From assembly GCA_028868375.1 (NCBI GenBank), contig JAGWUP010000001.1, positions 1 through 64,000 of the forward strand: a stretch of 64,000 nt of DNA, in the 5' to 3' direction. Both the position numbers and the translations under genes were made by a program. Under the pieces are notes generated by a model. It was not told where the DNA came from and searched no databases. It was given only the letters and a program-made list of their open reading frames with translations. Source of the stretch: Elusimicrobiota bacterium (GTDB taxonomy: Bacteria; Elusimicrobiota; Elusimicrobia; UBA1565; UBA9628). Shown in pieces: positions 16,701 through 24,057 of the stretch (positions within the stretch are counted from its first letter, which is position 1; each line of letters starts with the position of its first letter).

Positions 16701-19474
16701 CCAACATCAAGAACATCCGGATCACGATCCGCAGGCGGGCGGGAGGGGCGGCCAGCGGCCTGGTCAAGTTCGCCCGCATCGCCGTGGTCGGCAACAGCTG
16801 GCTCAACGGCACGGCGGTCGATCCGGCCACCGGCAACGGGCCGGTCGCCAACGAGAGCATGGTCGTGACCGCCGTCAACAACGTCGACAACCCCTCCTAC
16901 GTGCCGATCTTCTCCGCCGGAGGCGACGCCACCTCCGTCTTCAACGACCTCTACGGCGGCCTGGCCAACCTGCAGAAGCAGTCCAACACGCAGAACGTCT
17001 CGGAGCAGTCGTTGCAGCTGAGCTGGTCGAGCGCGACCATCGGCGTCGGCAACCTGGAGCCGGTGCTGACCACCAAGCGGCTCTTCACGAAGGCCATCGA
17101 CTTAAGCCAGCACCGCTACTTCAACTTCTTGCTCTACGGCAACGCCCCCTTCGCGCAGGCAACGCCCTGCCCCGCGGTGCCGACCGCGGGCCAACCCAAT
17201 TGCTCGGACCACACCTTCTTCCTGCGCGTGGGCAACGACACGAACTTCTTCGAGGTCCGGGTCCCGATCAATTTCGTCGGCTGGAAGCATATCAGCGTCC
17301 GACAGGCCGACACGGGGAACAATTCGATCGCCAACCAGTGGGTGGCGGACACGGCCGGAACCGTCGTGGTCTCCTCCGGCGCCCCCTCGCTGCAGCAGGT
17401 CGCCGAAATCGTGGCGGGCGTGCGGCGCGACGCCGCCGGCAACTCCCCGGGCGTGGTCACGACCGCCCCGAACACCGCCACCAGCGGGGAGGTTTGGCTC
17501 GACGAGATCTACATGAGCCAGCCGTTGGTCCGCGTCGGCAACGCGCGCAAGCTGGAGGGCGCCTTCGAGATTCCCGGCTGGGCCTCCTTCGGCGGCAAGT
17601 ATCGGGAAGTAGACCAGAACTTCCAAACCCCGACCTCCGTGGTCTCCAACCAGGACAGCCGCATCGACAGCGGCTACCTCAACTTCACCCGCTTCCGTTT
17701 CCTTCCGCTCAACTTCACCCTGCAGCGCCAGATCACGGACACCCCCAACACGGCCCAGACCGGCGATCTCTCGAACCTCGTCACGTTGCTGCAGGAAGGC
17801 AAGGTCACCACCTGGACCGGCACGGCGCAGGCCAACTTCACGCTGGGCGCGCTTCCCCGCGTCTCCCTGGGGATGACCCGCAACCGCATCGAATACGACC
17901 TGCTGACCCGCACCGACGATCGGCGCGCCTACACCGCCACGCTGCAATACTCCGTTCCGCTGCATAGCCGCCTCGCCCCCAAGTCCGTCGACCTGGGCTA
18001 CACGAGAAGCGATTACGACGTCACCTTCGACCGCGCGGACGTCCTGCAGCAGGCCGGCAACTACAACACCTTCGAGCGCGGCAACACCTACACCGGCCGC
18101 CTGAGCTTCACGCCCTGGAACGGCTCCTCCTTCAACCCGACCTTCAGCCTGAACCGGGTCACCGAGCATCGCGACGACTTCACCCATCAAGACTCGCCGG
18201 GCGATCTCCATCTGGACTATCAGAAGTCCTTTCACGAGTCCGCGGGCTTCTCCTCGAATTTCCGCTTCAGCCGCTGGCTCAACCCTCAGGTCAACTACAA
18301 CGCGGACATCCTGGAGAACAACATCCTGAACGTCTCCACGGTCGTCGTCAACAACCAGAGCTATACCTTCGGCGTCGGCGAGATCAAGACCGTCAATCGC
18401 TCCGCCAACGGCTCGATCAGCCTGCCGCTCGCCATAGGGGACATCTTCCCTCGCTCCAAGGCCTTCCGCTCGATGAACATCGTTTCCGGCTATCAACTGC
18501 AGGACGGGGACGTCTGGAACAACGTCGAGAACGGATTGAACACCGCCGGGGCCCTGTGGCTGCGCACCCCGCTGCATCCCAACAGCCCCGCCGCCCAGCT
18601 CGCCAACCTCACCCTGCGGGACACCTACGACTCCACGCAGCGCTGGTCGCCTCTGGAGGCTTACGGACTGCCCGGCCGCTGGGCGGCCTTAAGGACCTTG
18701 TCCGTCTCCAACAACTTCATCCGCACGATCCAGCGCAGCGAGACCACGGGCACCCCGTCGAAGACGGTCTCGAACACTCTGCCGGACCTCGTGGCCAGCG
18801 TCAGCCAGCTGGAAAAGCTCTTCGGCGCCTCGAGCTGGATGCGCGACACGCAGCTCAACTACAAGTTCAAGATCGTCAACACCAAGACGATCGGCCAGAC
18901 GAGCAGCCACGAGACGGACCTGGGGGCGGACCTGCGCACGATCATCCGCAGGCGCTTCGACACCCTCCTCAGCTACAACTCCCGCGACACCAACTCCGTC
19001 GACCTGCTGGTCGACGCCAACACCCAGAAGGTCCAGCACCAGGACGCGACCGCCCAGGTCACCTTCGATGTCCGCAAGTTCCGCTTCACCCCGAAGACGG
19101 ACTACACCCACGACGTCACCACCCTCGGCACCGGCATCAAGACCCAGGACCTGACGGTCATCACGCCGAGCCTGCTGGTGCGCGCCGATCTGGCCCTGCC
19201 CCGCGGCCTGCGCCTGCCTGGCTCCACCAAGACGATCCTGTTCTCCAACCGCATCATCTGGACGACCACGCTGTCCTTGGCCCACCGCTCCTCGCCCGTG
19301 ACGCAGGCCGACAACTCGGACCTGGCCTCGATTACGACCAGCAGCGACTATGAGATCGCCAAGAACCTGCGCATGACCCTCAACGGGGCGCTGTCCAGGG
19401 AGTGGCACCGCTTCCTCAAGAGCGAGGAGTTCATCTCCTACCAGTTCGGCACGACCCTGACCTTCCAGTTCTAG
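13781..19474 (+). CDS. Giant outer-membrane SprA-like cell-surface protein
   Basis: A 1,897-residue exported protein. A signal peptide (about 1-28) is followed by a Pro/Ala-rich linker (about 40-85) and then long beta-rich sequence to a C-terminal Phe (TLTFQF), typical of outer-membrane barrels. Repeated segments of the SprA type occur: DYTIDYAKGIVKFQ and, after a DGQKLNRNVDYFIDY stretch, FVTFFDENRI. SprA is the large translocon barrel of the type IX secretion system in Bacteroidetes; this protein is somewhat shorter than the usual 2,300-2,500. Acidic loops such as DVDCDGILQPSED and DLNANGRLDPDDGNGN look like calcium-binding loops. The start is TTG 13781, fitting the promoter; ATG candidates nearby are absent. 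No other type IX component is in the window, so secretion function is inferred. Confidence 0.8.
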   Translation: MTALRRHRLLRLVGLAAFLYARASVRAKAGDFSLPYDPDFSQPQSEEPAAPSPAPTAATPSAAAPSTAPSAAAERPWAPRLPFAGPFLLLDRTDPNHILEQPEAPAPAAKSFADFEQGLKGLKYSQGEYDQVRDQQERGLQPGEEAAGAPASPESVSSAPAPKPPPPEVELPAYGTSLSVTGRKVIGVSFQEKRFLYDQSATGRPQTTNLLTIDQQLQLRMQGKVGPKITVNVDYDDTKANHQDISVVYTGDPNEVVQNVSFGDIDLSLPSTEFVSYNKQLFGIRADIKYKGWSATFIGSRTKGTTKSKRFVGNSQFVSADILDTGYVRRQFYDLTFGEQARLPIKPGSERVFLSQNSAGQVSNANNVTFTADDLAVRSSSFTGIFTQLNPGLDYTIDYAKGIVKFQTPLQPQFALAVDFIDASGQHLTAESSTTTLAGGGTGLFKLLKTPSDVPISTATEVGYDRELKTYYNIGQQQIVRDNGRGNFILRVLDQQRNEVGSSLNPVQKYPDTINVDFENGTFNLLQPFSVSNASPTVPDPDVYAVSPISKRIIHVEYSFRFKTFFLEPNLVPQSEVVLLDGQKLNRNVDYFIDYDAGFVTFFDENRIQSNSEIDISYEVAPFAGSTNESLLGTRVAYNFNKHFSVGSTLLYDAGTKSPTVPTIDEIARSLLVYDFDSQLRDVTLFGKLHILSLGGELAQSRQQPNLNGNALVDNMEGIKQEDAVTTFAQDWFIASQSPAIGAGSTGEPADSAHEKWFSEDVPVLQINPNAEANAQQSQKVLDFQYDSLAGNEEVSMVFPFSISGDDFSQRSVLEVVMLGDASGNDINFRLGGINEDADGTGGTTLFCADNTVRAGVPKTEDVDCDGILQPSEDVGWLYAPTTGPGAGQTERFTPNNGHIDSEDLNANGRLDPDDGNGNNFGYGTDLTGSNPQNGQLFDTTDSKNHSTLDFGNAQWQTFQIPLNISSATVSRWTNIKNIRITIRRRAGGAASGLVKFARIAVVGNSWLNGTAVDPATGNGPVANESMVVTAVNNVDNPSYVPIFSAGGDATSVFNDLYGGLANLQKQSNTQNVSEQSLQLSWSSATIGVGNLEPVLTTKRLFTKAIDLSQHRYFNFLLYGNAPFAQATPCPAVPTAGQPNCSDHTFFLRVGNDTNFFEVRVPINFVGWKHISVRQADTGNNSIANQWVADTAGTVVVSSGAPSLQQVAEIVAGVRRDAAGNSPGVVTTAPNTATSGEVWLDEIYMSQPLVRVGNARKLEGAFEIPGWASFGGKYREVDQNFQTPTSVVSNQDSRIDSGYLNFTRFRFLPLNFTLQRQITDTPNTAQTGDLSNLVTLLQEGKVTTWTGTAQANFTLGALPRVSLGMTRNRIEYDLLTRTDDRRAYTATLQYSVPLHSRLAPKSVDLGYTRSDYDVTFDRADVLQQAGNYNTFERGNTYTGRLSFTPWNGSSFNPTFSLNRVTEHRDDFTHQDSPGDLHLDYQKSFHESAGFSSNFRFSRWLNPQVNYNADILENNILNVSTVVVNNQSYTFGVGEIKTVNRSANGSISLPLAIGDIFPRSKAFRSMNIVSGYQLQDGDVWNNVENGLNTAGALWLRTPLHPNSPAAQLANLTLRDTYDSTQRWSPLEAYGLPGRWAALRTLSVSNNFIRTIQRSETTGTPSKTVSNTLPDLVASVSQLEKLFGASSWMRDTQLNYKFKIVNTKTIGQTSSHETDLGADLRTIIRRRFDTLLSYNSRDTNSVDLLVDANTQKVQHQDATAQVTFDVRKFRFTPKTDYTHDVTTLGTGIKTQDLTVITPSLLVRADLALPRGLRLPGSTKTILFSNRIIWTTTLSLAHRSSPVTQADNSDLASITTSSDYEIAKNLRMTLNGALSREWHRFLKSEEFISYQFGTTLTFQF

Positions 19475-19537
19475 GCCGGCGTCAGCCGGCCTGCGTCTGG
19501 CCGGATAGGGATATGCGTTAGGCCATGACGGCCGGCG
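19471..19537 (+). repeat. REP-like repeat, copy 1 (starts in the stop codon of the SprA-like gene)
   Basis: A 67-bp repeat beginning CTAGGCCGGC, whose TAG is the stop codon of the SprA-like gene. It folds into a GGCCGGC-GTCA-GCCGGCC hairpin and then continues TGCGTCTGGCCGGATAGGG. The same 67-bp sequence, about 90% identical, is at 60470-60536 in the opposite orientation. A mirrored unit follows to about 19560 (GTAGGCCGAC on the minus strand), giving a REP-pair look. It is likely a terminator for both flanking transcripts. Confidence 0.75.
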
Positions 19538-19560
19538 TCAGCCGGATTAGTCGGCCTACA

Positions 19561-19709
19561 GCCCGACCAGCCGCTATTCGTGCTGCCATGATTTCACCTC
19601 GCCGGTTATAAAAGCCGACGCGGCCGGGGCCTCAGCGAAGAAACGCTGCGGCGGGCGATGCCGCGTCCGCAGCCATCAGGACCCGCCGCCTGCGCTTCTT
19701 AACCGAGGA
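19561..19709. other. Non-coding gap between convergent genes
   Basis: No gene was found here. The stretch has a short CAGCG-AAGAAA-CGCTG hairpin (about 19633-19648) and a GC-rich GCGGGCGATGCCGC fold, and TTATAAAA near 19606. It could hold a small RNA, but no known RNA family was recognised. Confidence 0.4.
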
Positions 19710-20456
19710 TCAGGACCGGCGCAGCCGGCTGAGCAGCACCAGGCGCCGGCCGCTAGGCGCGCCGCCAAGCGAATGAAATCGCTTCAGCACGTCGAAGCCG
19801 GCGCGGCGCAATAGCGAGCGCAAGCGGGCCTCGTTATAGAGGCGCAGGAAAAAGCGCGCCCGCCGAGGCTGGCCGCGCGGCGGCAGCACGGTCCACTCGC
19901 ACCACTGCGCCGGATCGGCGCCGCCGCGGAGGCTGGCTTGCTCGAGCCGATAGCCGCCGCCCGCCAATTCCACCCAATGCCGCGGCGAGACCGCCCAGCG
20001 CTTGCGCAGCCAATCGCCGTCTACGACGTCGATGACGAACAAACCTCCGGGGCGCAGGGCCCCGGCCGCCGCGCGCAAGGCGCGCAGGTCGTCGGCCGGC
20101 TTGCGGAAGTAGCCGAAGCTGGTCCAAACGTTGTAGGCCGCGTCGAAGGCGCTTATATAAGGAAGCTGCCTCATGTCCGCGAGTTCCAGCGTCAAACGAC
20201 GCAAGCCCCGCGCGCTCCGGCGCGCGCGGGCCAGATACTCCGGCGTGGCGTCGACCCCGGTCACCAGGGCTCCCCGGCGCGCCAAGCGGAGCGCGTGGCG
20301 GCCGGTGCCGCAGCAGATGTCGAGCACCGGCGAGCCGGGGCGCAGCCTCAGCGCCCGCCATAGAAACGCGCTCTCGCGCGGTGCGGCCTCCTCGGCCTCA
20401 GGCGAGCCCGGAGAAAAGATCGCCTCGCGAAAGAAGCCCTTCGCCCAACCCCTCAC
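19710..20456 (-). CDS. SAM-dependent class I methyltransferase
   Basis: A 248-residue cytoplasmic methyltransferase. The SAM-binding motif I is VLDICCGTGRHALRLA (about 44-59), followed by VTGVDATPEYLARARR with the acidic residue that binds the SAM ribose, and LRPGGLFVIDVVDGDW further on. Substrate is unknown. The frame is open further upstream, but GTG 20456, which overlaps the stop of the preceding gene as GTGA, is the natural start. It is co-transcribed with the exported nucleotidyltransferase-like gene. Confidence 0.85.
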   Translation of the reverse strand: MRGWAKGFFREAIFSPGSPEAEEAAPRESAFLWRALRLRPGSPVLDICCGTGRHALRLARRGALVTGVDATPEYLARARRSARGLRRLTLELADMRQLPYISAFDAAYNVWTSFGYFRKPADDLRALRAAAGALRPGGLFVIDVVDGDWLRKRWAVSPRHWVELAGGGYRLEQASLRGGADPAQWCEWTVLPPRGQPRRARFFLRLYNEARLRSLLRRAGFDVLKRFHSLGGAPSGRRLVLLSRLRRS

Positions 20457-21946
20457 CGCGGCCTCGTGAACAGGGACGTCAGGTAGACCGCCGCGTACTG
20501 CGCCCAGCGCTGCAGCCTGCCGTAAGGCGTCAGGGCGCGGGAGGGCAGCCGCCGGGGCCGCCCCTCGCGCCAAGCCAGTTCGCGAACGATATCGGAATCC
20601 CTGGAAATCACCAAGTACGGCTCGTACTCGGTCTTCCAGACTTCCCAACGGGAGAGAAGATGCGCCCATTGATGAAAATCGACCGGGTTGGCGTTCTGGA
20701 GGCCCAACACCTTCCAGCGCGCGATGACGCGCGCGGCAAAATCCTCGATGCGTCTTGATGAGCCGTCGGCCGTCACCGCGATGGAATCGAAGTCGCTGCC
20801 GGGCCTGGCCGTGCCGGAGGCGAAGCTGCCGATGAGCACGACTCCCACCACCCGCCCAGGGTCATCCGCGGGCTCCTTGGCCAGCTCCTCCAAAACGACC
20901 TGCCGGAATCCCTCGAGCAGCCGCGGCGCCTCGTTTTGGCCGAAGTCCGCCCTACGATCGCGATCCTGCTCGACGGAAAGCCCGTCGAGATAGTCGGCGA
21001 CCTGCCCGGCCGGCAGCAGCGCCGCCCCAAACATGGCGTAGCGAGCACGCTTGCGAAAATTCGATATCGTGCTGGCCTCTTTGCCTTGCTCGCTAAGGCG
21101 CCCAAGGAAGCGCTCGTACGCCTGTATCTCCCGTTGGCCGATGCCGGGAGCGTCGAAAAAGCGGCGGAAGGTCTGGCGAGCCTCCTTAATCACCGCCTGG
21201 TTGTCGCGGGGAACGTAGCCCAGCACGCGGAACTCGCCGGTCTGGCCCATGACGCGCATATGGGCGAAGAAGCTGCGCTGGCGCGAGACCGCGGGAACCT
21301 GGCCCTGCTTGCGCAGCCTCCGCAGCAGGCCCGCTTGGCGGCCCCACTTGTTGACGATATTCGTGACCAGGTAGAAATGCAGGCTTCCGAAACAGACGCC
21401 AGCGTAATGAAGCCGCTCTTTAAAGGATGGCTTCGTCCGAACGGCCCGATCGAAGAAGGCGCCCGCCCGCTCCAGCGCCTCGGCCAATTCCGCGGACGAG
21501 CGTTCCTCCGCCAGCGGCGAGGCCTCCCGCATGACGACAGAAAACTCCCCCAAGCGCCGGGACAAGCGCTCGACGAAATCGTCGAAGCCTCCGTTGCGCA
21601 GTTGGGCTATGGGAACGCGCGACAACTCCCCATCGAGGGCGCGCAAGGCCGATCTTGCCTGCGCCGTCGTCAAGGGCGCCGCCGCGAATGCCGGCGGCGG
21701 CCCTTCCGGGGAGGCGACCGCCTCTTTAAGACGCCCCAGAAGCAGCGGCGCCTTGGCCAGGCTGGCCTGCGACAGCGCCGCGGAGGCCTCCATGCCGCCG
21801 CCGCGGTAGGCATCGACGGCCCCGGTCAATATGCTGGCAACTCGAACGACCCTGGGAGCGACCTCGGCCGCCCGGGACTGAAAAGACGGGGCAAGAAAAA
21901 GAAGCAGGGCGAGGCGTAACGCGCGCTCCGCGCTCCTTCGCATCAT
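20453..21946 (-). CDS. Exported protein with a C-terminal nucleotidyltransferase-fold domain
   Basis: A 497-residue protein with a clear signal peptide (about 1-27: RLALLLFLAPSFQSRAA). The long middle part (about 30-350) is mostly helical and not recognised. Residues about 366-395 match the polymerase-beta-type nucleotidyltransferase motif: VLIGSFASGTARPGSDFDS, with G373, S374, D385 and D387 in the usual hG[GS]...DxD spacing. Such enzymes normally act in the cytoplasm with NTPs, so an export signal is odd; the domain may be a repurposed or inactive fold. It begins ATG-ATG with a -10 TAGGAT 6 bp before the first ATG. Confidence 0.75.
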   Translation of the reverse strand: MMRRSAERALRLALLLFLAPSFQSRAAEVAPRVVRVASILTGAVDAYRGGGMEASAALSQASLAKAPLLLGRLKEAVASPEGPPPAFAAAPLTTAQARSALRALDGELSRVPIAQLRNGGFDDFVERLSRRLGEFSVVMREASPLAEERSSAELAEALERAGAFFDRAVRTKPSFKERLHYAGVCFGSLHFYLVTNIVNKWGRQAGLLRRLRKQGQVPAVSRQRSFFAHMRVMGQTGEFRVLGYVPRDNQAVIKEARQTFRRFFDAPGIGQREIQAYERFLGRLSEQGKEASTISNFRKRARYAMFGAALLPAGQVADYLDGLSVEQDRDRRADFGQNEAPRLLEGFRQVVLEELAKEPADDPGRVVGVVLIGSFASGTARPGSDFDSIAVTADGSSRRIEDFAARVIARWKVLGLQNANPVDFHQWAHLLSRWEVWKTEYEPYLVISRDSDIVRELAWREGRPRRLPSRALTPYGRLQRWAQYAAVYLTSLFTRPR

Positions 21947-21952
21947 GGAGCG

Positions 21953-21958
21953 ATCCTA
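21953..21958 (-). promoter_or_regulatory. -10 of a leaderless promoter (exported nucleotidyltransferase-like gene)
   Basis: TAGGAT on the minus strand, with the 6-bp spacer CGCTCC before ATG 21946. The same hexamer-spacer pattern, with the identical spacer, precedes the lipoprotein gene at 24045. Confidence 0.55.
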
Positions 21959-22048
21959 CTGATGGCGGAGCGCCCGCGCGCGGGTCCTTCGGCCAATTTT
22001 TCGCTGGTCCTGAAGGCCTATGAAAAACGGACCAATCGGGTTAGGCGC

Positions 22049-22504
22049 TTACGGCAAGACGGTCAGCGGAAAGCGCGAGATCTCAAGGGAGTGGCGGCGC
22101 CCCGCGTCGTAGAACTTCAAGGAGACGACGGTGCGCAGGCCGGGCTCGACGCGGATGAAGCGCTCCGTGGGCTGCCAGTCCGCCGGCAGGGGCGTCCACT
22201 GCCCGGAGGGCGGCTTGACCCACTCCTCGAAACGGAAGAGATGGTTGCCCACCGGCAGGACCTCGCCCCAGGCCTTCTCCTTCGACTTGAGGGCCACCGC
22301 GGTCTGCCCGGCCGCCTTGCCGTCCACGAAGACCGCCAAGTAGCAGTCCTCGTCCTGCGCGGCGCTGGCCACGGCGTCGGAGGCCGTCAGCACGAAATTC
22401 GCGTCCGCGGGAACCGAGGAAGCCCCGGGCCGAAAAAAGCTGCGGCAGGCGCCGAGAAGACCTATGGCAAGCAGGCAGAACCAGAGCGGTCTTCGGGAGC
22501 TCAC
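22049..22504 (-). CDS. Small lipoprotein of unknown function
   Basis: A 151-residue protein with an N-terminal basic region, a hydrophobic stretch and the lipobox LGAC (about residues 17-20), so it should be lipidated and membrane-anchored. The rest contains FVLTASDAVASAA and CYLAVFVDGKAAGQT and looks beta-rich. No family was recognised. The GTG start overlaps the stop of the PPC-domain lipoprotein (GTGA), so the two are translated together and may form one envelope complex. The 22-kb gap downstream (21959-22048) shows nothing of note. Confidence 0.8.
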   Translation of the reverse strand: MSSRRPLWFCLLAIGLLGACRSFFRPGASSVPADANFVLTASDAVASAAQDEDCYLAVFVDGKAAGQTAVALKSKEKAWGEVLPVGNHLFRFEEWVKPPSGQWTPLPADWQPTERFIRVEPGLRTVVSLKFYDAGRRHSLEISRFPLTVLP

Positions 22505-24045
22505 CGGATCTTGAGCCGCAGGCTGTATTTGTCCCGGACGTTGTCCTGCCCGGCCTGCGCGGCCAGCCGCAGCGTGTAGGTTCCGGCCTCCAGCTCCCGC
22601 TCGAAGAGCAAGGACTTGCCGGGCTTGTCCGCGGTCCAGGTCTTGATCGGCCTGCCGTCCTGGTCGAGCAGGGTGGCGGTCGGCTGCACGTTGAGGACCC
22701 CCGCCAGCTCGAAGACCACGGTCCCCTTGCTGTAGACGTTGAAGCGGTAGCAGTCGACGTCGCCCGCCCAGCCGAAGTAGCCGTCCACCGACTCGCCGAT
22801 GTTGATCGGCTGCGCCGAGGCCGTCGAGTCGTCGAGCTCGTACTCCAAGCCGGGCTGCCAGGCGTCCAGTCTCGCGGTCAGGACGTAGGGCTCGTTGGGG
22901 TTGGCCAGACGCCCGCTCTTGTCGGAGACGATCAGGTAATAGTCGCCCTTGGCCACCCCCAGCCCGGTCAGGGTCTCCGGCTGCCCTTGGCCCGCGTTGT
23001 CGACCGTCAGGATCGTGTCGCCCAGAGCGTCGGCCGCGCGCAGCACGAGATCGACGCCGTCGACTCCGGTGACGTTGGCGCTTAAGAGCTGCTTCTCGTC
23101 GGTCGTCACGCTGACCTTGTACCAGTCCTGGTCGCCCGCGGGCGCGATCGTCCCGGAGATCGACCCTCCCGTGAGGGCGGTGGCGTCGACGCGCTGGTCG
23201 TTCGGCTCGAACTCGACGCGGCCGTCGTAAGGCAGCAGCTCGGTCAGGATCTCGTAGGCGACGTCGGGGTTGGACGCGCCGTCTAAGGCGCGCAGGCGCA
23301 GATGATAGCGCGCCGGCCCATGCACTCCGAAATTCTTCAGGCTGACGCCGAGGCCCTGGCCGCCGCCCTCGACCTGCTTGAGAAGATAGCCGTTGGCATC
23401 GTAGATCTCGAACTCCGGATCGACCCCGGGCACGCCGCTGACGTCGATGTCGAGGAGGAAGAGCCCGCTCTGCGGCACGTTGATCGCGTACCAATCCACC
23501 TCCGGATAGCTCGTGTCCTGCGACAGCAGGTCCCGCGAGGGAAAGTAATGCCCGCGGGTGACTCCGGGAACCTCCAAGGCGCTGGCGGTTTGGGGCGTCT
23601 CGTCCGGCTCCGTCTCATGCCCGGGGCCGCGCTGCAGGCGCGTGGTCAGGACGTACTTCTGCGTCGGGTTGGCGAAGGCCGGATTCTTGTTCGAGATGCG
23701 GATATAGCTCGGCCCTTCTTTCAGGCCGACGTCCTCCACGTCCTCGTCGCCGCCGACTCCCGTCTCATCGTAGCGCTTCAGCTCCCGGCGGTTCTTGTCG
23801 AACACGGAGACGACGAAATCAGCCTCGCGAATCCCGGAGAGATGCGCCGAAAGCGCGGCCGGCTCCTCGTCGTTGTCGATGCGGTAGAAGTCCACGTCCG
23901 AGGCGGACGACAACGTCCCCTCCACCCGCCCCGGCTTGATGGGCGTCGCCGTCGAGAAGTCGTCATTGGGCTCTCGCTCCTTGGCCGGGCCGCAGGCGGC
24001 CAGGGCGGCGGCCAGGGCCAGAAGCAGCGCTGGCGATGCTCGCAT
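22501..24045 (-). CDS. Lipoprotein with four PPC-like repeats
   Basis: A 514-residue lipoprotein with lipobox LAAC (about 15-18). Four successive beta-sandwich units follow, each opening with an acidic signature: EPNDDFSTATPI (about 25), EPDETPQTASAL (about 143), EPNDQRVDATAL (about 280) and ELDDSTASAQPI (about 400). Within each there are segments like DVDFYRI, EVDWYAINV, DQDWYKVSV and DVDCYRFNV. This is the pattern of bacterial pre-peptidase C-terminal (PPC) domains, usually found on exported proteases; here no protease domain is attached. A binding or scaffold role at the cell surface or periplasm is inferred. It follows the PBP1A gene by 9 bp. Confidence 0.82.
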   Translation of the reverse strand: MRASPALLLALAAALAACGPAKEREPNDDFSTATPIKPGRVEGTLSSASDVDFYRIDNDEEPAALSAHLSGIREADFVVSVFDKNRRELKRYDETGVGGDEDVEDVGLKEGPSYIRISNKNPAFANPTQKYVLTTRLQRGPGHETEPDETPQTASALEVPGVTRGHYFPSRDLLSQDTSYPEVDWYAINVPQSGLFLLDIDVSGVPGVDPEFEIYDANGYLLKQVEGGGQGLGVSLKNFGVHGPARYHLRLRALDGASNPDVAYEILTELLPYDGRVEFEPNDQRVDATALTGGSISGTIAPAGDQDWYKVSVTTDEKQLLSANVTGVDGVDLVLRAADALGDTILTVDNAGQGQPETLTGLGVAKGDYYLIVSDKSGRLANPNEPYVLTARLDAWQPGLEYELDDSTASAQPINIGESVDGYFGWAGDVDCYRFNVYSKGTVVFELAGVLNVQPTATLLDQDGRPIKTWTADKPGKSLLFERELEAGTYTLRLAAQAGQDNVRDKYSLRLKIR

Positions 24046-24051
24046 GGAGCG

Positions 24052-24057
24052 ATTCTA
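24052..24057 (-). promoter_or_regulatory. -10 of a leaderless promoter (PPC lipoprotein)
   Basis: TAGAAT on the minus strand, 6 bp before ATG 24045 with spacer CGCTCC. The first three bases are also the TAG stop codon of the PBP1A gene. Confidence 0.5.

Noticed and set aside
19600-19709. Riboswitch or structured RNA in the gap after the SprA-like gene
   Set aside because: Hairpins are present, but I could not match a known aptamer core, and both flanking genes point into the gap, so there is no downstream gene to control.
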